DNA from: Streptomyces lavendulae subsp. lavendulae
GTDB taxonomy: Bacteria > Actinomycetota > Actinomycetes > Streptomycetales > Streptomycetaceae
Length of the DNA stretch: 64,000 nt
NCBI RefSeq assembly: GCF_002803845.1
Contig: NZ_CP024985.1
Span: forward strand, 5,084,001-5,148,000
Direction: 5' to 3'
Position numbers and translations under genes: made by a program. A model generated the notes under the pieces. That model was not told the origin of the DNA. It worked only from the letters and a program-made list of their open reading frames with translations, and searched no databases. Position 1 is the first letter of the stretch, and each line of letters begins with the position of its first letter. Positions 44,561 through 52,080 of the stretch are shown here, piece by piece.

Positions 44561-45310
44561 TTAGACGGTGTGGGTGACGCGCTCGCTCTCGGTCCGCTGC
44601 TCCAGCGCCTGCGGCGACAGCCGGTCCAGGTGGCGGCACAGCACCACGGAGCCGCCGGTGGCCAGCGCCCCGTACAGCCCCGAGGAGAGCCCCTCCCAGC
44701 TGTCGTAGCCCAGCCCCGACAGCACCCGGGCGCCCTCGCCGAAGCCACGCGCAGCCGCGTCCGCGCGGGCCCGCTCGACCACGGCCGCGTACGAGAGCTC
44801 CTCGCCGCCCACCACCAGCCCCGGGGCGTCGGCGTCGACCGGCGAGAACGGGGCGAAGCGGTCGCCCTGCCCCGGCACCTCCACCGCGTAGTCCGCGAAC
44901 CCGGCCGGCGGCTGCGGGAACCGCCCGCCCAGGGGACGCAGCGCGAGCGCGACCCGCTCCCCGGAACAGGCGCGGGCCTCCTCCAGGGTGTCGGGCCCGC
45001 TCACCACCAGGTCCGCGCCGGCCGGGTCCCCGCCCACCTCGGCGACCACGCCGACCGAGGCGCAGGCGAGCAGCCACACGGCGCTCTGCCAGTGCGCGGG
45101 GAGCAGCAGCGCGAGCCGGTCGCCCGGTTCGGCGGCCAGGTCGCCCTGGAGCAGATTGGCGGTCTTGGCCACCCAATTGGCGAAGGTGGCGACGGACAAT
45201 TCGACGCGCTCGCCCGTGGCGTCGTCGTAGAAGGTGACGAGGGGGCGGCCCGGATCGGCGGCGAGCGCGGATCGCAGCAGGTCGGCAGGGGTGCGGTCAG
45301 TGGCGTTCAC
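44561..45310 (-). CDS. TIGR03089-type adenylate-forming-like protein
   Basis: 249 residues. It resembles only the N-terminal half of acyl-CoA synthetases: PLVTFYDDATGERVELSVATFANWVAKTANLL (in pieces) is the usual opening, with LALLLPAHWQSAVWLLACASVG after it. The ATP-binding P-loop region and the C-terminal lid are missing, so it is unlikely to be an active synthetase. From memory it matches a conserved actinobacterial family of unknown role that lies near LCP genes. Leaderless start: TAGGCT lies seven bases before the GTG. Confidence 0.75.
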   Translation of the reverse strand: MNATDRTPADLLRSALAADPGRPLVTFYDDATGERVELSVATFANWVAKTANLLQGDLAAEPGDRLALLLPAHWQSAVWLLACASVGVVAEVGGDPAGADLVVSGPDTLEEARACSGERVALALRPLGGRFPQPPAGFADYAVEVPGQGDRFAPFSPVDADAPGLVVGGEELSYAAVVERARADAAARGFGEGARVLSGLGYDSWEGLSSGLYGALATGGSVVLCRHLDRLSPQALEQRTESERVTHTV

Positions 45311-45317
45311 CCGCCCC

Positions 45318-45323
45318 AGCCTA
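45318..45323 (-). promoter_or_regulatory. -10 box of a leaderless transcript
   Basis: TAGGCT on the minus strand, seven bases before the GTG at 45310 of the TIGR03089-type gene. Confidence 0.5.
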
Positions 45324-45423
45324 CGCGGGCCCTTCCCTCGTACGGGGGGCGGCGGCTGCGCCGTCCAGGGGAGGCGCGGCCCCGCCGCCGTCGGACGGAT
45401 CGTCAGTTCTCCGATGGCGCTTC

Positions 45424-46866
45424 GTGAGGGCTGTGCCCAGCATCGCTTCCATGCGTGGATTCCTTGCTTCCTCGATCGGTGTCGCGACCGCGGCCGCACT
45501 GGCCCTTCCGCTCGCGCTCTCCACTCCGGCCCTGGCCGCCGCGTCCGAGGGCGCGGCGGCCCCCGTGACCCCCGCGGGGTCCACCCAGTCCCTGCCGCTC
45601 GCCCCCCTCGGTCCCTCCGGCGGACGGATCCCCGGCGTACCGGGCATGAGCGCCTCGCCCGGCGGCCCCGAAGCGCGGGGGCTCGCCGCCCGGGACGTGA
45701 AGACCTTCTCGCTGGTCGGCGTCGTCTGGGACGACGCCGCCACCCGGCTCGTCGGCCGGGTCCAGGTCCGCACCCGCGCCGCGGGCACGGCCACCTGGTC
45801 CGGCTGGCAGGACGTCGAGACCCACAACGGCGAACACGCCGCCGACCCCGACGCGGTGGAGCGCGGCTCGCGCAGGGTCCGCGGCAGCACCGCCCCGCTG
45901 TGGGTCGGCGCCTCCGACGGGATCGAGGTCCGGGTCCACGCCGAGACCGGCGGCGAGGACACCCGGGCCGCGTCCCGGCTCCCCTCGGGCCTGCGCATCG
46001 AACTCGTCGACCCGGGCGCGGCGGAGCCCGTCGCCGTCCTCGACGGCAAGAACGCCGGCCGGCCGGCGTCGCCGGCCGGCGACGACAAGGGCGACGCGGC
46101 GCTCGTGCCCGAGATGACCATGGAGGGGGCCGAGTCCTCCGCCGCGAACGTCCCGCACGCCACGCTCGGCGCGCTGGAGATCGGCGCGCTGAACAAGGCC
46201 GACTCCACCGCCGACGCGGTCCTCGCCAGCGACGGGGCCCTCAGCGCGGCCGCCCGCCCGTTCATCGGCCCGCGCCCGCGGATCGTCACCCGGCGCGGCT
46301 GGGGCGCCGACGAGAGCCTGCGCGAGACGGGCTTCGTCTACACGAACACCGTCAAGGCGGCGTTCGTCCACCACACCGCCTCCGGCAACAACTACGCCTG
46401 CAAGGACGCCCCGGCGGTGCTGCGCAGTCTCTACCGCTACCACGTGGTCAGCGAGGGCTGGCGGGACATCGGCTACAACTTCGCCGTCGACCGCTGCGGG
46501 ACGGTCTACGAGGGGCGGGCGGGCGGGGTCGCCAAGCCGGTGCTCGGCGCGCACACCATGGGGTTCAACGCGGACAGCATGGGCATCGCGGTGATCGGCT
46601 CCTTCGGCGGCGCCGCCCCGCCGAGGGCGGCGGTGGACGCGGTGGCGCGGCTCACGGCCTGGAAGCTCGGGCTGTTCGGCGCGGACCCGCGGGCGAAGAC
46701 GACGCTGAGGTCGGGCGGGGGGAACCGGTTCCCGAAGGGGACCAGCGTGAAGATGAACGTGATCTCGGGGCACCGCGACGGGTTCGCCACGGAATGCCCG
46801 GGCAAGCAGCTGTACAACCAGCTCCCGCCGACCCGCACGACATCGGCGAAACTCCAGGGCCGCTGA
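45424..46866 (+). CDS. secreted N-acetylmuramoyl-L-alanine amidase (PGRP/amidase-2 type)
   Basis: 480 residues. Signal peptide to about residue 39 (ALALPLALSTPALAAA). A beta-rich accessory domain occupies about 85-200 (SLVGVVWDDAATRLVGRVQVR). The amidase domain (about 280-470) has RRGWGADESLRE, AFVHHTASGNNY (zinc His), DIGYNFAVDRCGTVYEGRAGG and SGHRDGFATECPG (zinc His and Cys). It cleaves the bond between MurNAc and L-Ala in peptidoglycan outside the cell. Start may be GTG 45424 or the ATG at 45451; both keep the signal peptide. Divergent from the TIGR03089 gene. Confidence 0.92.
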   Translation: MRAVPSIASMRGFLASSIGVATAAALALPLALSTPALAAASEGAAAPVTPAGSTQSLPLAPLGPSGGRIPGVPGMSASPGGPEARGLAARDVKTFSLVGVVWDDAATRLVGRVQVRTRAAGTATWSGWQDVETHNGEHAADPDAVERGSRRVRGSTAPLWVGASDGIEVRVHAETGGEDTRAASRLPSGLRIELVDPGAAEPVAVLDGKNAGRPASPAGDDKGDAALVPEMTMEGAESSAANVPHATLGALEIGALNKADSTADAVLASDGALSAAARPFIGPRPRIVTRRGWGADESLRETGFVYTNTVKAAFVHHTASGNNYACKDAPAVLRSLYRYHVVSEGWRDIGYNFAVDRCGTVYEGRAGGVAKPVLGAHTMGFNADSMGIAVIGSFGGAAPPRAAVDAVARLTAWKLGLFGADPRAKTTLRSGGGNRFPKGTSVKMNVISGHRDGFATECPGKQLYNQLPPTRTTSAKLQGR

Positions 46867-46900
46867 CGACCCGGGCGAAGGCGAACCCGGCCCCGGCGGC

Positions 46901-46937
46901 GTTTGAGGCGCGGGGCCCGGGGCGGAGCCCCAGGGGG
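46901..46937 (+). repeat. GTTTGAGGCGCGGG intergenic element, copy 2
   Basis: Starts GTTTGAGGCGCGGGGCCCGG and runs into a GGGGCGGAGCCCC hairpin. First of two tandem copies downstream of the amidase gene. Confidence 0.65.
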
Positions 46938-46953
46938 CTGCAGCCCGGCCGGC

Positions 46954-46988
46954 GTTTGAGGCGCGGGACCCGGGAGCCGGCCCCCGGA
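46954..46988 (+). repeat. GTTTGAGGCGCGGG intergenic element, copy 3
   Basis: Second tandem copy, 53 bp after copy 2. It ends next to the -10 box of the following leaderless gene. Confidence 0.65.
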
Positions 46989-46992
46989 GGGC

Positions 46993-46998
46993 TACGCT
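46993..46998 (+). promoter_or_regulatory. -10 box of a leaderless DNA-glycosylase transcript
   Basis: TACGCT, six bases before the ATG at 47005. Confidence 0.5.
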
Positions 46999-47004
46999 CG
47001 GGGG

Positions 47005-47994
47005 ATGGCCGGCCGTTTCGACCCCCTCACCCGTACCGCCGTCCGCGGCGGCCGCACCGACGTACCCCCCGGCGCCGCGACCCCCGCCGGAGGCGGCTCG
47101 CGGCGCCGGTGGAGCCCCGGCGGGCCCGTCGACCTGGGGCTCATCCTCGGCCCGCTGCGCCGCGGCCCCGCCGACCCCACCTTCCGCGTCACCCCCGACG
47201 GCTCCGTCTGGCGGGCCACCCGCACCCCGCAGGGACCCGCCACGCTCCGGATCGGCCGCGCCGGCGAGGAGGTGGAGGGGGAGGCCTGGGGGCCCGGCGC
47301 CGAGTGGGCGCTCGCGGAGCTGCCCCGGCTGCTCGGTGCCGACGACGATCCCGCCGCCTTCGTCCCCCGCCACCGCCTCGTGCACGCCAGCCACCGCCGC
47401 CGCCCCGGGCTGCGCCTGACCCGTACCGGGCTGGTCCTGGAGTCGCTGGTGCCGGTGGTGCTGGAGCAGAAGGTGACCAGCGACGAGGCCTACCGGTCCT
47501 GGCGCCGCCTGGTCCGCCGGTACGGGGAGCCCGCCCCCGGGCCGCAGGAGCTGTGGGTGATGCCCGACGCCCGGACCTGGGCGCTGATCCCGTCCTGGGA
47601 CTGGCACCGGGCCGGGGTGGACGCGAAGCGTTCGGCGACGATCGTGCGCGCCGCACGGGTGGCGGACCGGCTGGAGGAGGCCGCCGCGATGGACCTGCCG
47701 CGGGCGGCCGCACGGCTGGAGGCCGTGCCCGGCATCGGCCCGTGGACCTCCGCCGAGACCCTCCAGCGCAGCAACGGCGCCGCCGACGCGCTCACCACGG
47801 GCGACCTCCACCTGCCCGGCATCGTCGGCTACGCCCTCACGGGCGAGCGGGACGCCGACGACGAGCGGATGCTGGAGCTGCTCGCCCCGTACGAGGGCCA
47901 GCGCCACCGGGCCGCCCGGCTCATCCTCCTCGCGGGCCGTACCCCGCCCCGCCGCGCGCCCCGCATGCCGCGCGGCGACATCGGCCGCCTCTAG
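47005..47994 (+). CDS. DNA-3-methyladenine glycosylase-like HhH-GPD protein
   Basis: 329 residues. The C-terminal half is an HhH-GPD domain: VLEQKVTSDEAYRSWRRLV, then LEAVPGIGPWTSAETL (the helix-hairpin-helix DNA-binding turn) followed by TTGDLHLPGIV with the catalytic aspartate. It would excise alkylated bases, as AlkA does. The N-terminal 130 residues are less conserved and rich in Gly and Arg, without the methylation domain of Ada-AlkA fusions. Its stop overlaps the convergent fbiB stop (CTAG, 47991-47994). Confidence 0.85.
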   Translation: MAGRFDPLTRTAVRGGRTDVPPGAATPAGGGSRRRWSPGGPVDLGLILGPLRRGPADPTFRVTPDGSVWRATRTPQGPATLRIGRAGEEVEGEAWGPGAEWALAELPRLLGADDDPAAFVPRHRLVHASHRRRPGLRLTRTGLVLESLVPVVLEQKVTSDEAYRSWRRLVRRYGEPAPGPQELWVMPDARTWALIPSWDWHRAGVDAKRSATIVRAARVADRLEEAAAMDLPRAAARLEAVPGIGPWTSAETLQRSNGAADALTTGDLHLPGIVGYALTGERDADDERMLELLAPYEGQRHRAARLILLAGRTPPRRAPRMPRGDIGRL

Positions 47995-49292
47995 CGGACC
48001 TCGACGAACGCGTCCGCGGCCCGCCCCGGCCGCGGCGCCGGGGCCGCGGCCGGGTGGCCGACCGCCACCGCGCCCATCGGGTCCCAGTCCTGCGGCAGCG
48101 CGAGCACCTTGCGCACCACGTCCCGGCAGAACATCGTCGAGGACACCCACGCCGAGCCGAGCCGCTCACCGGCCAGCGCCACCAGGAAGTTCTGCACGCC
48201 GGCGCCCATCGCGACGACGAACATCTCCCGTTCGGCCGCGTCCCGCCGCGCGTGCCCGTAGTCGTGCGCGCCGTCCGTCACCAGGCAGGGCACCACCAGG
48301 TACGGGGCCCGGCGCAGCACGTCCCCGCGCCGCACCCGCTTGGCGATGGACTCCTCGGACCTGCCGTCGGCGCGCAGGTCGGCGATCCACGCGTCCCGCA
48401 TCGCGTCCAGCAGTTCCCGGCGCGCGGCCGCCGACTCCAGCAGCACGAAGCGCCACGGCGTCGTGTGGTGCGGTGCCGGAGCCGTCACGGCCGCGGCGAC
48501 GGCCCGCCGTACCGCGCCCGGGTCCACGGGCTCGTCGGTGAAGTCGCGCACGGTGCGCCGCTGGGTGACGGCTTCCCGTACGGCCTCCGAGGTGCCCAGG
48601 CGGAACATGTCGTCGGCCGGCGCGCGCACCAGGTCCCGCGCCGAGGACCCTTCGCCGCGTACGTGTCCCAGCCCGCGCACGACGGCCACGGGCAGCCCCG
48701 CCGCCTTGCCCTTGACCAGGTCGCCGGCGGCGGCCAGTTCGTCGGCGGTGGCGACGACGGTGGCGCTCAGCGGGTTGCCGTGCGCGTCGGTGCCGCCGCG
48801 CAGGTCGTCCAGGACCCGTACCCCGGCCGCGCCGATCGCGACGTCCGTCAGCCCGCTGCGCCAGGGCCGCCCGAACGTGTCGGTGACGATCACGCCGACG
48901 TCCACGGAGAGCAGTTCGCGCAGTCCCGCCCGGATCCGGGCCGCCGAGGCGTCCGGGTCCTCGGGCAGCAGGAGGACGGTGCCGGGGGCGGTGTTGGAGG
49001 CGTCGACGCCGGCGGCGGCCATCACCAGGCCCCGCCGGTCCTCCACGATCCGCAGCGCGCCCCGGCGCGCGACGACGCGTACGGTCTCGGCGTCTATGGC
49101 CTCCTCGCGGGAGGCCGCCGTGACGATCCGGCCCTCCGCCTTGGAGACGATCTTCGAGGTGACGAGCAGGACGTCCCCGTCGCGCAGGCCGGGTGAGGTC
49201 CCGGCGATCAGGGCCGCCAGGTCGTCGCCGGGCCGGACCTCGGGGATCCCGGCCAGGGCGCGCACCTCGTACGAGGGGGCGGGCAGGGTCAC
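47991..49292 (-). CDS. fbiB: F420 gamma-glutamyl ligase fused to FMN reductase domain
   Basis: 433 residues in two domains. Residues 1-240 are the CofE-type gamma-glutamyl ligase (GDDLAALIAG, VTSKIVSKAEGR, VTDTFGRPWRSGLTDVAIG). Residues 245-433 are a nitroreductase-fold domain (RRTVRDFTDEPVD, TTPWRFVLL, AGVQNFLVALAGERLG) that in actinobacteria reduces dehydro-F420. Together they mature F420-0 into polyglutamylated F420. The GTG overlaps the fbiA stop (GTGA). Confidence 0.95.
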   Translation of the reverse strand: MTLPAPSYEVRALAGIPEVRPGDDLAALIAGTSPGLRDGDVLLVTSKIVSKAEGRIVTAASREEAIDAETVRVVARRGALRIVEDRRGLVMAAAGVDASNTAPGTVLLLPEDPDASAARIRAGLRELLSVDVGVIVTDTFGRPWRSGLTDVAIGAAGVRVLDDLRGGTDAHGNPLSATVVATADELAAAGDLVKGKAAGLPVAVVRGLGHVRGEGSSARDLVRAPADDMFRLGTSEAVREAVTQRRTVRDFTDEPVDPGAVRRAVAAAVTAPAPHHTTPWRFVLLESAAARRELLDAMRDAWIADLRADGRSEESIAKRVRRGDVLRRAPYLVVPCLVTDGAHDYGHARRDAAEREMFVVAMGAGVQNFLVALAGERLGSAWVSSTMFCRDVVRKVLALPQDWDPMGAVAVGHPAAAPAPRPGRAADAFVEVR

Positions 49293-50248
49293 CGGGAGGC
49301 CTCGGCGAGCTCCAGCGCGGCCCGCGCCATCGCGGCGGTGGCCTCGGTGTCGGTCATCATCAGCGGTACGGCCCGGCAGGTGATGCCGGCGGCCTCCACC
49401 TCGGCGACCGCGTCGGCGTCGGCGGTGTCCACGAGCCAGCCGTCGAGCAGCCCGGTCCCGTAGTGCAGGGCGACGGCGGCCGCGGTGGCCTCGACGCCGA
49501 CGGCGGCCAGCACCTTGTCGGCCATGCCGCGCACGGGGGCGCCGCCGACGATGGGGGAGAGGCCGACGACGGGGGCGTCGGCGGCCGCGACGGCCTCCCG
49601 GATGCCCGGCACGGCGAGGATGGTGCCGACCGAGACGACGGGGTTCGACGGCGGGAAGAGGATCACGTCGGCGGCGGCGATGGCCTCCAGCACGCCGGGT
49701 GCCGGCTTGGCCTGCTCGGCGCCCACGGGGACGACGGCCTCGGCGTCCACCGCGGCGCGCATCCTGACCCAGTACTCCTGGAAGTGGACGACGCGGCGTT
49801 CGCCGGACTCCGGGTCGGTGATGGCGACGTGGGTCTCGACGCGGTCGTCGGACATGGGCAGCAGCCGGACGCCGGGCTGCCAGCGGTCGCAGAGGGCCTC
49901 GGTGACGGCGCTGAGCGGGTAGCCGGCGCCGAGCATCTGCGTACGGACGATGTGGGTGGCGAAGTCGCGGTCGCCGAGGCCGAACCAGGTGGGTCCGACC
50001 CCGTACGCCGCGAGTTCCTCCTTGACGGTGAAGGACTCGTCGGTGCGGCCCCAGCCCTGGTCCTCGTTGATGCCACCGCCGAGGGTGTACATCACGGTGT
50101 CCAGGTCGGGGCAGACCTTCAGCCCGAACAGGTGAATGTCGTCACCGGTGTTGCCGATGACCGTGATCTCCGCGTCGGGGACCGCGGACAGGAGTCCGCG
50201 CAGGAAACGGGCGCCGCCGATGCCGCCGGCCAGAACAACAATGCGCAT
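49289..50248 (-). CDS. fbiA: 2-phospho-L-lactate/phosphoenolpyruvate transferase (CofD)
   Basis: 319 residues. It joins the activated C3 acid to Fo, giving (dehydro)F420-0. MRIVVLAGGIGGARFLRGL is the nucleotide loop; IGNTGDDIHLFGLKVCPDLDTVMYTL and WFGLGDRDFATHIVRT carry the CofD signature; FPPSNPVVSVGTI and SPIVGG are further conserved blocks. First of the fbiA-fbiB pair. Confidence 0.96.
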   Translation of the reverse strand: MRIVVLAGGIGGARFLRGLLSAVPDAEITVIGNTGDDIHLFGLKVCPDLDTVMYTLGGGINEDQGWGRTDESFTVKEELAAYGVGPTWFGLGDRDFATHIVRTQMLGAGYPLSAVTEALCDRWQPGVRLLPMSDDRVETHVAITDPESGERRVVHFQEYWVRMRAAVDAEAVVPVGAEQAKPAPGVLEAIAAADVILFPPSNPVVSVGTILAVPGIREAVAAADAPVVGLSPIVGGAPVRGMADKVLAAVGVEATAAAVALHYGTGLLDGWLVDTADADAVAEVEAAGITCRAVPLMMTDTEATAAMARAALELAEASR

Positions 50249-50315
50249 GCGGACAGTCTGTCAGCCGTGGGCCGCCGCCCGGTGGGGGGTGGTGGCCGGG
50301 TGACGGGCGGGTGCG

Positions 50316-50849
50316 TCAGGCCGGTACGTGTTCCCCGCGGGCCGGGGAGCAGCTGTGCATGGGCATCTCGGTCAGGCCGGGGAAGTACACGTGCAGGCTG
50401 ACGGCGCCGTCGAGGGTGTCGTTGACGACCTCGTGGGAGTAGCCGGGGGCGAAGACGCGCTGGGAGCCGGGGCCGAGGGCGAGCGGGCCGCGGGCGCTGT
50501 GCTCGGTGAGCTCGCCGTCCAGGACGGTCAGCACGCCGGAGGAGCCGCCGTGGCCGTGGCGGCCGCTGCCCTGGCCGGGGACCCAGCTGAGCAGCCAGAC
50601 CTCGTAGCCGGGGCCGGTGCGCAGGCGGTGGTACCAGCGGGTGGTGGCGTCGTAGCGGACCAGGTGCTCCCAGCCGGCGCGGTCCTCGGCGATGGACCGG
50701 GCGAGGCCGGCGAACTCGGCGACGGTGGCCGGGTGTTCGCGGGCGGGCTGGAGGAGGTGCTGGACGGCGAGGATGTCGCCGGCGATCTGGAGGTCGCTCT
50801 CGATCACGGCGGCCGTGATGGGGGAGGTGGCGGCGGGGGCGCTGTTCAT
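50316..50849 (-). CDS. cysteine dioxygenase
   Basis: 177 residues, cupin fold. It oxidises cysteine to cysteine sulfinate with O2 and Fe(II). The first cupin motif WVPGQGSGRHGHGGSSGV holds two iron histidines, GVLTVLDGELTE follows, and the third histidine is in FAPGYSHEVVN; the RHGH..SSG and SLHVYFPGL blocks match bacterial CDOs. No Cys-Tyr crosslink cysteine at the mammalian position is obvious. GAGGA lies ten bases before ATG 50849. A short ORF with a terminal Cys run lies 91 bases upstream on the same strand (50941-51027), separated by a hairpin; regulation by cysteine supply is inferred. Confidence 0.93.
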   Translation of the reverse strand: MNSAPAATSPITAAVIESDLQIAGDILAVQHLLQPAREHPATVAEFAGLARSIAEDRAGWEHLVRYDATTRWYHRLRTGPGYEVWLLSWVPGQGSGRHGHGGSSGVLTVLDGELTEHSARGPLALGPGSQRVFAPGYSHEVVNDTLDGAVSLHVYFPGLTEMPMHSCSPARGEHVPA

Positions 50850-50918
50850 CGTGGGGGTGTCCTCGACGGATGTCAGTCGTGCGGGGCGGTTGCTGTGGGG
50901 GAGTAGCCGGTGCTCGGA

Positions 50919-50934
50919 CGGAGCCGGGGCTCCG
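50919..50934 (-). promoter_or_regulatory. hairpin just after the poly-Cys leader ORF
   Basis: CGGAGC (50934-50929) pairs with GCTCCG (50924-50919) across a CCCG loop, starting seven bases after the leader stop codon. In an attenuation model it would form or be masked depending on ribosome position on the Cys run. Confidence 0.5.
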
Positions 50935-50940
50935 GAGGCA

Positions 50941-51027
50941 TCAACAGCTGCAACAGCAACAGCGAACCTGGGCAGCGCACAGGAACCCACGAATGGGGGT
51001 CCGGGTGGCGGCTGCGGGCGCTGACAT
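50941..51027 (-). CDS. 28-residue cysteine-rich leader peptide of the cysteine dioxygenase gene
   Basis: Too short for routine ORF calling. ATG at 51027, TGA at 50943-50941. It begins MSAPAAATRTPIRGF and has Cys at 17, 23, 24, 25, 26 and 28; the last seven residues are RCCCCSC, directly followed by stop. Codons for the run are TGT/TGC alternating, with two TGT codons in a genome that favours TGC. A TTGACA hexamer lies at 51064-51059, but no good -10 is clear. Poly-Cys upstream ORFs are known attenuation sensors in mycobacteria. That it is translated and regulates CDO is inference. Confidence 0.7.
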   Translation of the reverse strand: MSAPAAATRTPIRGFLCAAQVRCCCCSC

Positions 51028-51290
51028 GCGTACAAGGAGAACGGGGAAAGGGGTGGACTGTCAACCCAATGTCCGGTTTGAGGGAAAAGTTTCACCTCAT
51101 CCGGTTACCGTGCGCGGAGAAAGGTTTGTGCAGTCGGGCCCGGGGGATGTGCCGTTCAGTCCCGCCCGAGCCGCCTTCAAACCCGCTGCCGACACTCGTA
51201 ACCGGAATGTGATCCGCGCCGCATCTTCGGCCGAATCGCAACCCCACCCCGGGGTGACTCGTCGGCAACGAGAGAGGGTGGCGCCCGCGC

Positions 51291-51309
51291 GACACCTGAG
51301 CCATGTGTC
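51291..51309. promoter_or_regulatory. inverted GACAC pair upstream of whiB
   Basis: GACAC (51291-51295) and GTGTC (51305-51309) face each other across nine bases, just before the upstream whiB promoter. GACAC is the core recognised by WhiA, the partner of WhiB in sporulation control. Use of this pair is inferred. Confidence 0.4.
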
Positions 51310-51316
51310 ACGATTT

Positions 51317-51346
51317 TTGGCGATATGAACACTTTCTGCATAGGCT
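51317..51346 (+). promoter_or_regulatory. whiB upstream promoter candidate
   Basis: TTGGCG (51317-51322), 18-bp spacer, TAGGCT (51341-51346). Leader of about 140 bases to whiB. Confidence 0.5.
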
Positions 51347-51389
51347 TGGTTCCGCAGAGTGAATAAGGCGCCCAATAGCAGATCTCGGC

Positions 51390-51419
51390 TTGACTGCGCC
51401 GGAGCCACGCACTTGTAAT
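51390..51419 (+). promoter_or_regulatory. whiB proximal promoter candidate
   Basis: TTGACT (51390-51395), 18-bp spacer, TGTAAT (51414-51419): five of six bases match in both hexamers. Leader of about 65 bases. Two whiB promoters are known in Streptomyces, one constitutive and one developmental; this one looks like the vegetative-sigma type. Confidence 0.6.
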
Positions 51420-51491
51420 TTCACTCGTGTCGTTACCTGGCGATCAGTAACGGCAACACCACGGGGACGCACAGAAGAGCGAGGGGCGCAC

Positions 51492-51755
51492 ATGACCGAG
51501 CTGTTTCAGGAACTGCTGGTCGAGGAGGCGGACGAGGAGCTCGGATGGCAGGAGCGCGCGCTGTGCGCCCAGACCGACCCCGAGTCCTTCTTTCCCGAGA
51601 AGGGCGGCTCCACCCGCGAGGCCAAGAAGGTCTGCCTGGCCTGTGAAGTCCGCTCCGAATGCCTGGAGTACGGCCTCGCCAACGACGAGCGATTCGGCAT
51701 CTGGGGCGGCCTCTCCGAGCGCGAGCGCCGCAGGCTGAAGAAGGCGGCGGTCTGA
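51492..51755 (+). CDS. whiB: sporulation regulator WhiB
   Basis: 87 residues, the exact length of classical WhiB. An acidic N-terminus (LFQELLVEEADEELGWQERALC), four iron-sulfur cysteines C25, C48, C51 and C57 (CxxC...C spacing CLACEVRSEC), the GIWGG turn at 69-73 and the basic ERRRLKK tail that touches DNA. WhiB acts with WhiA to stop aerial growth and start septation. ATG at 51492 has GAGGGG five bases upstream. It stands alone with a long regulatory region. Confidence 0.97.
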   Translation: MTELFQELLVEEADEELGWQERALCAQTDPESFFPEKGGSTREAKKVCLACEVRSECLEYGLANDERFGIWGGLSERERRRLKKAAV

Positions 51756-52080
51756 TCCGGCCGCACCGGCCGCACCGCCCCCGCCGGGACGCCCGTCCCG
51801 CCGCCCACCCCATACCCGCCGCCCACCCCATATCCGGCGGCCCGGCCCCCACGGCGCCAGGCCCACCGCGCACCACCGCACACCGCACTACTCGCACCAC
51901 CGGTACACAGAGCAAACGGTCCGCCTCCCGCACCTTCCCCGCAGGAGGCGGACCGTCGCGTTCCGGCCCCTGCGCACACGAGGCGGACCGTCCCCTTCCC
52001 AGCCGTTAGGGTGGGGCGCTGTCCAGCAGCCTCCGAGGGCACAACACCCCCGGATCCCCGGCCGGAGGGCCCGTACCGCG
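51756..52080. other. intergenic region after whiB, with terminator and GT promoter
   Basis: No gene. A tandem repeat of GCCGCCCACCCCATA occurs near 51801-51834. The hairpin at 51916-51956 ends whiB transcription. A third piece, GAGGCGGACCGT (51980-51991), repeats the right arm of that hairpin and could pair with the same left arm. TAGGGT (52007-52012) is the likely -10 for the next gene, with a 62-base leader. Confidence 0.6.
51916..51956 (+). terminator. whiB terminator hairpin
   Basis: ACGGTCCGCCTCC (51916-51928) pairs perfectly with GGAGGCGGACCGT (51944-51956) over a 15-base loop. Confidence 0.75.

Noticed and set aside
44561..45310. Full acyl-CoA synthetase
   Set aside because: Only about 250 residues; ATP-binding motifs and the C-terminal lid are absent and no frameshifted remainder is seen on either side.
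45234..49196. 1320-codon open frame over the amidase, glycosylase and fbiB genes
   Set aside because: Arg/Pro/Gly-rich shadow translation in the wrong frame or antisense to clear genes.
50873..51064. 63-codon minus-strand frame overlapping the poly-Cys leader
   Set aside because: It is in a different frame from the Cys run, has Pro/His/Arg-rich content typical of shadows, and no start signal; the 28-codon ORF explains the region better.
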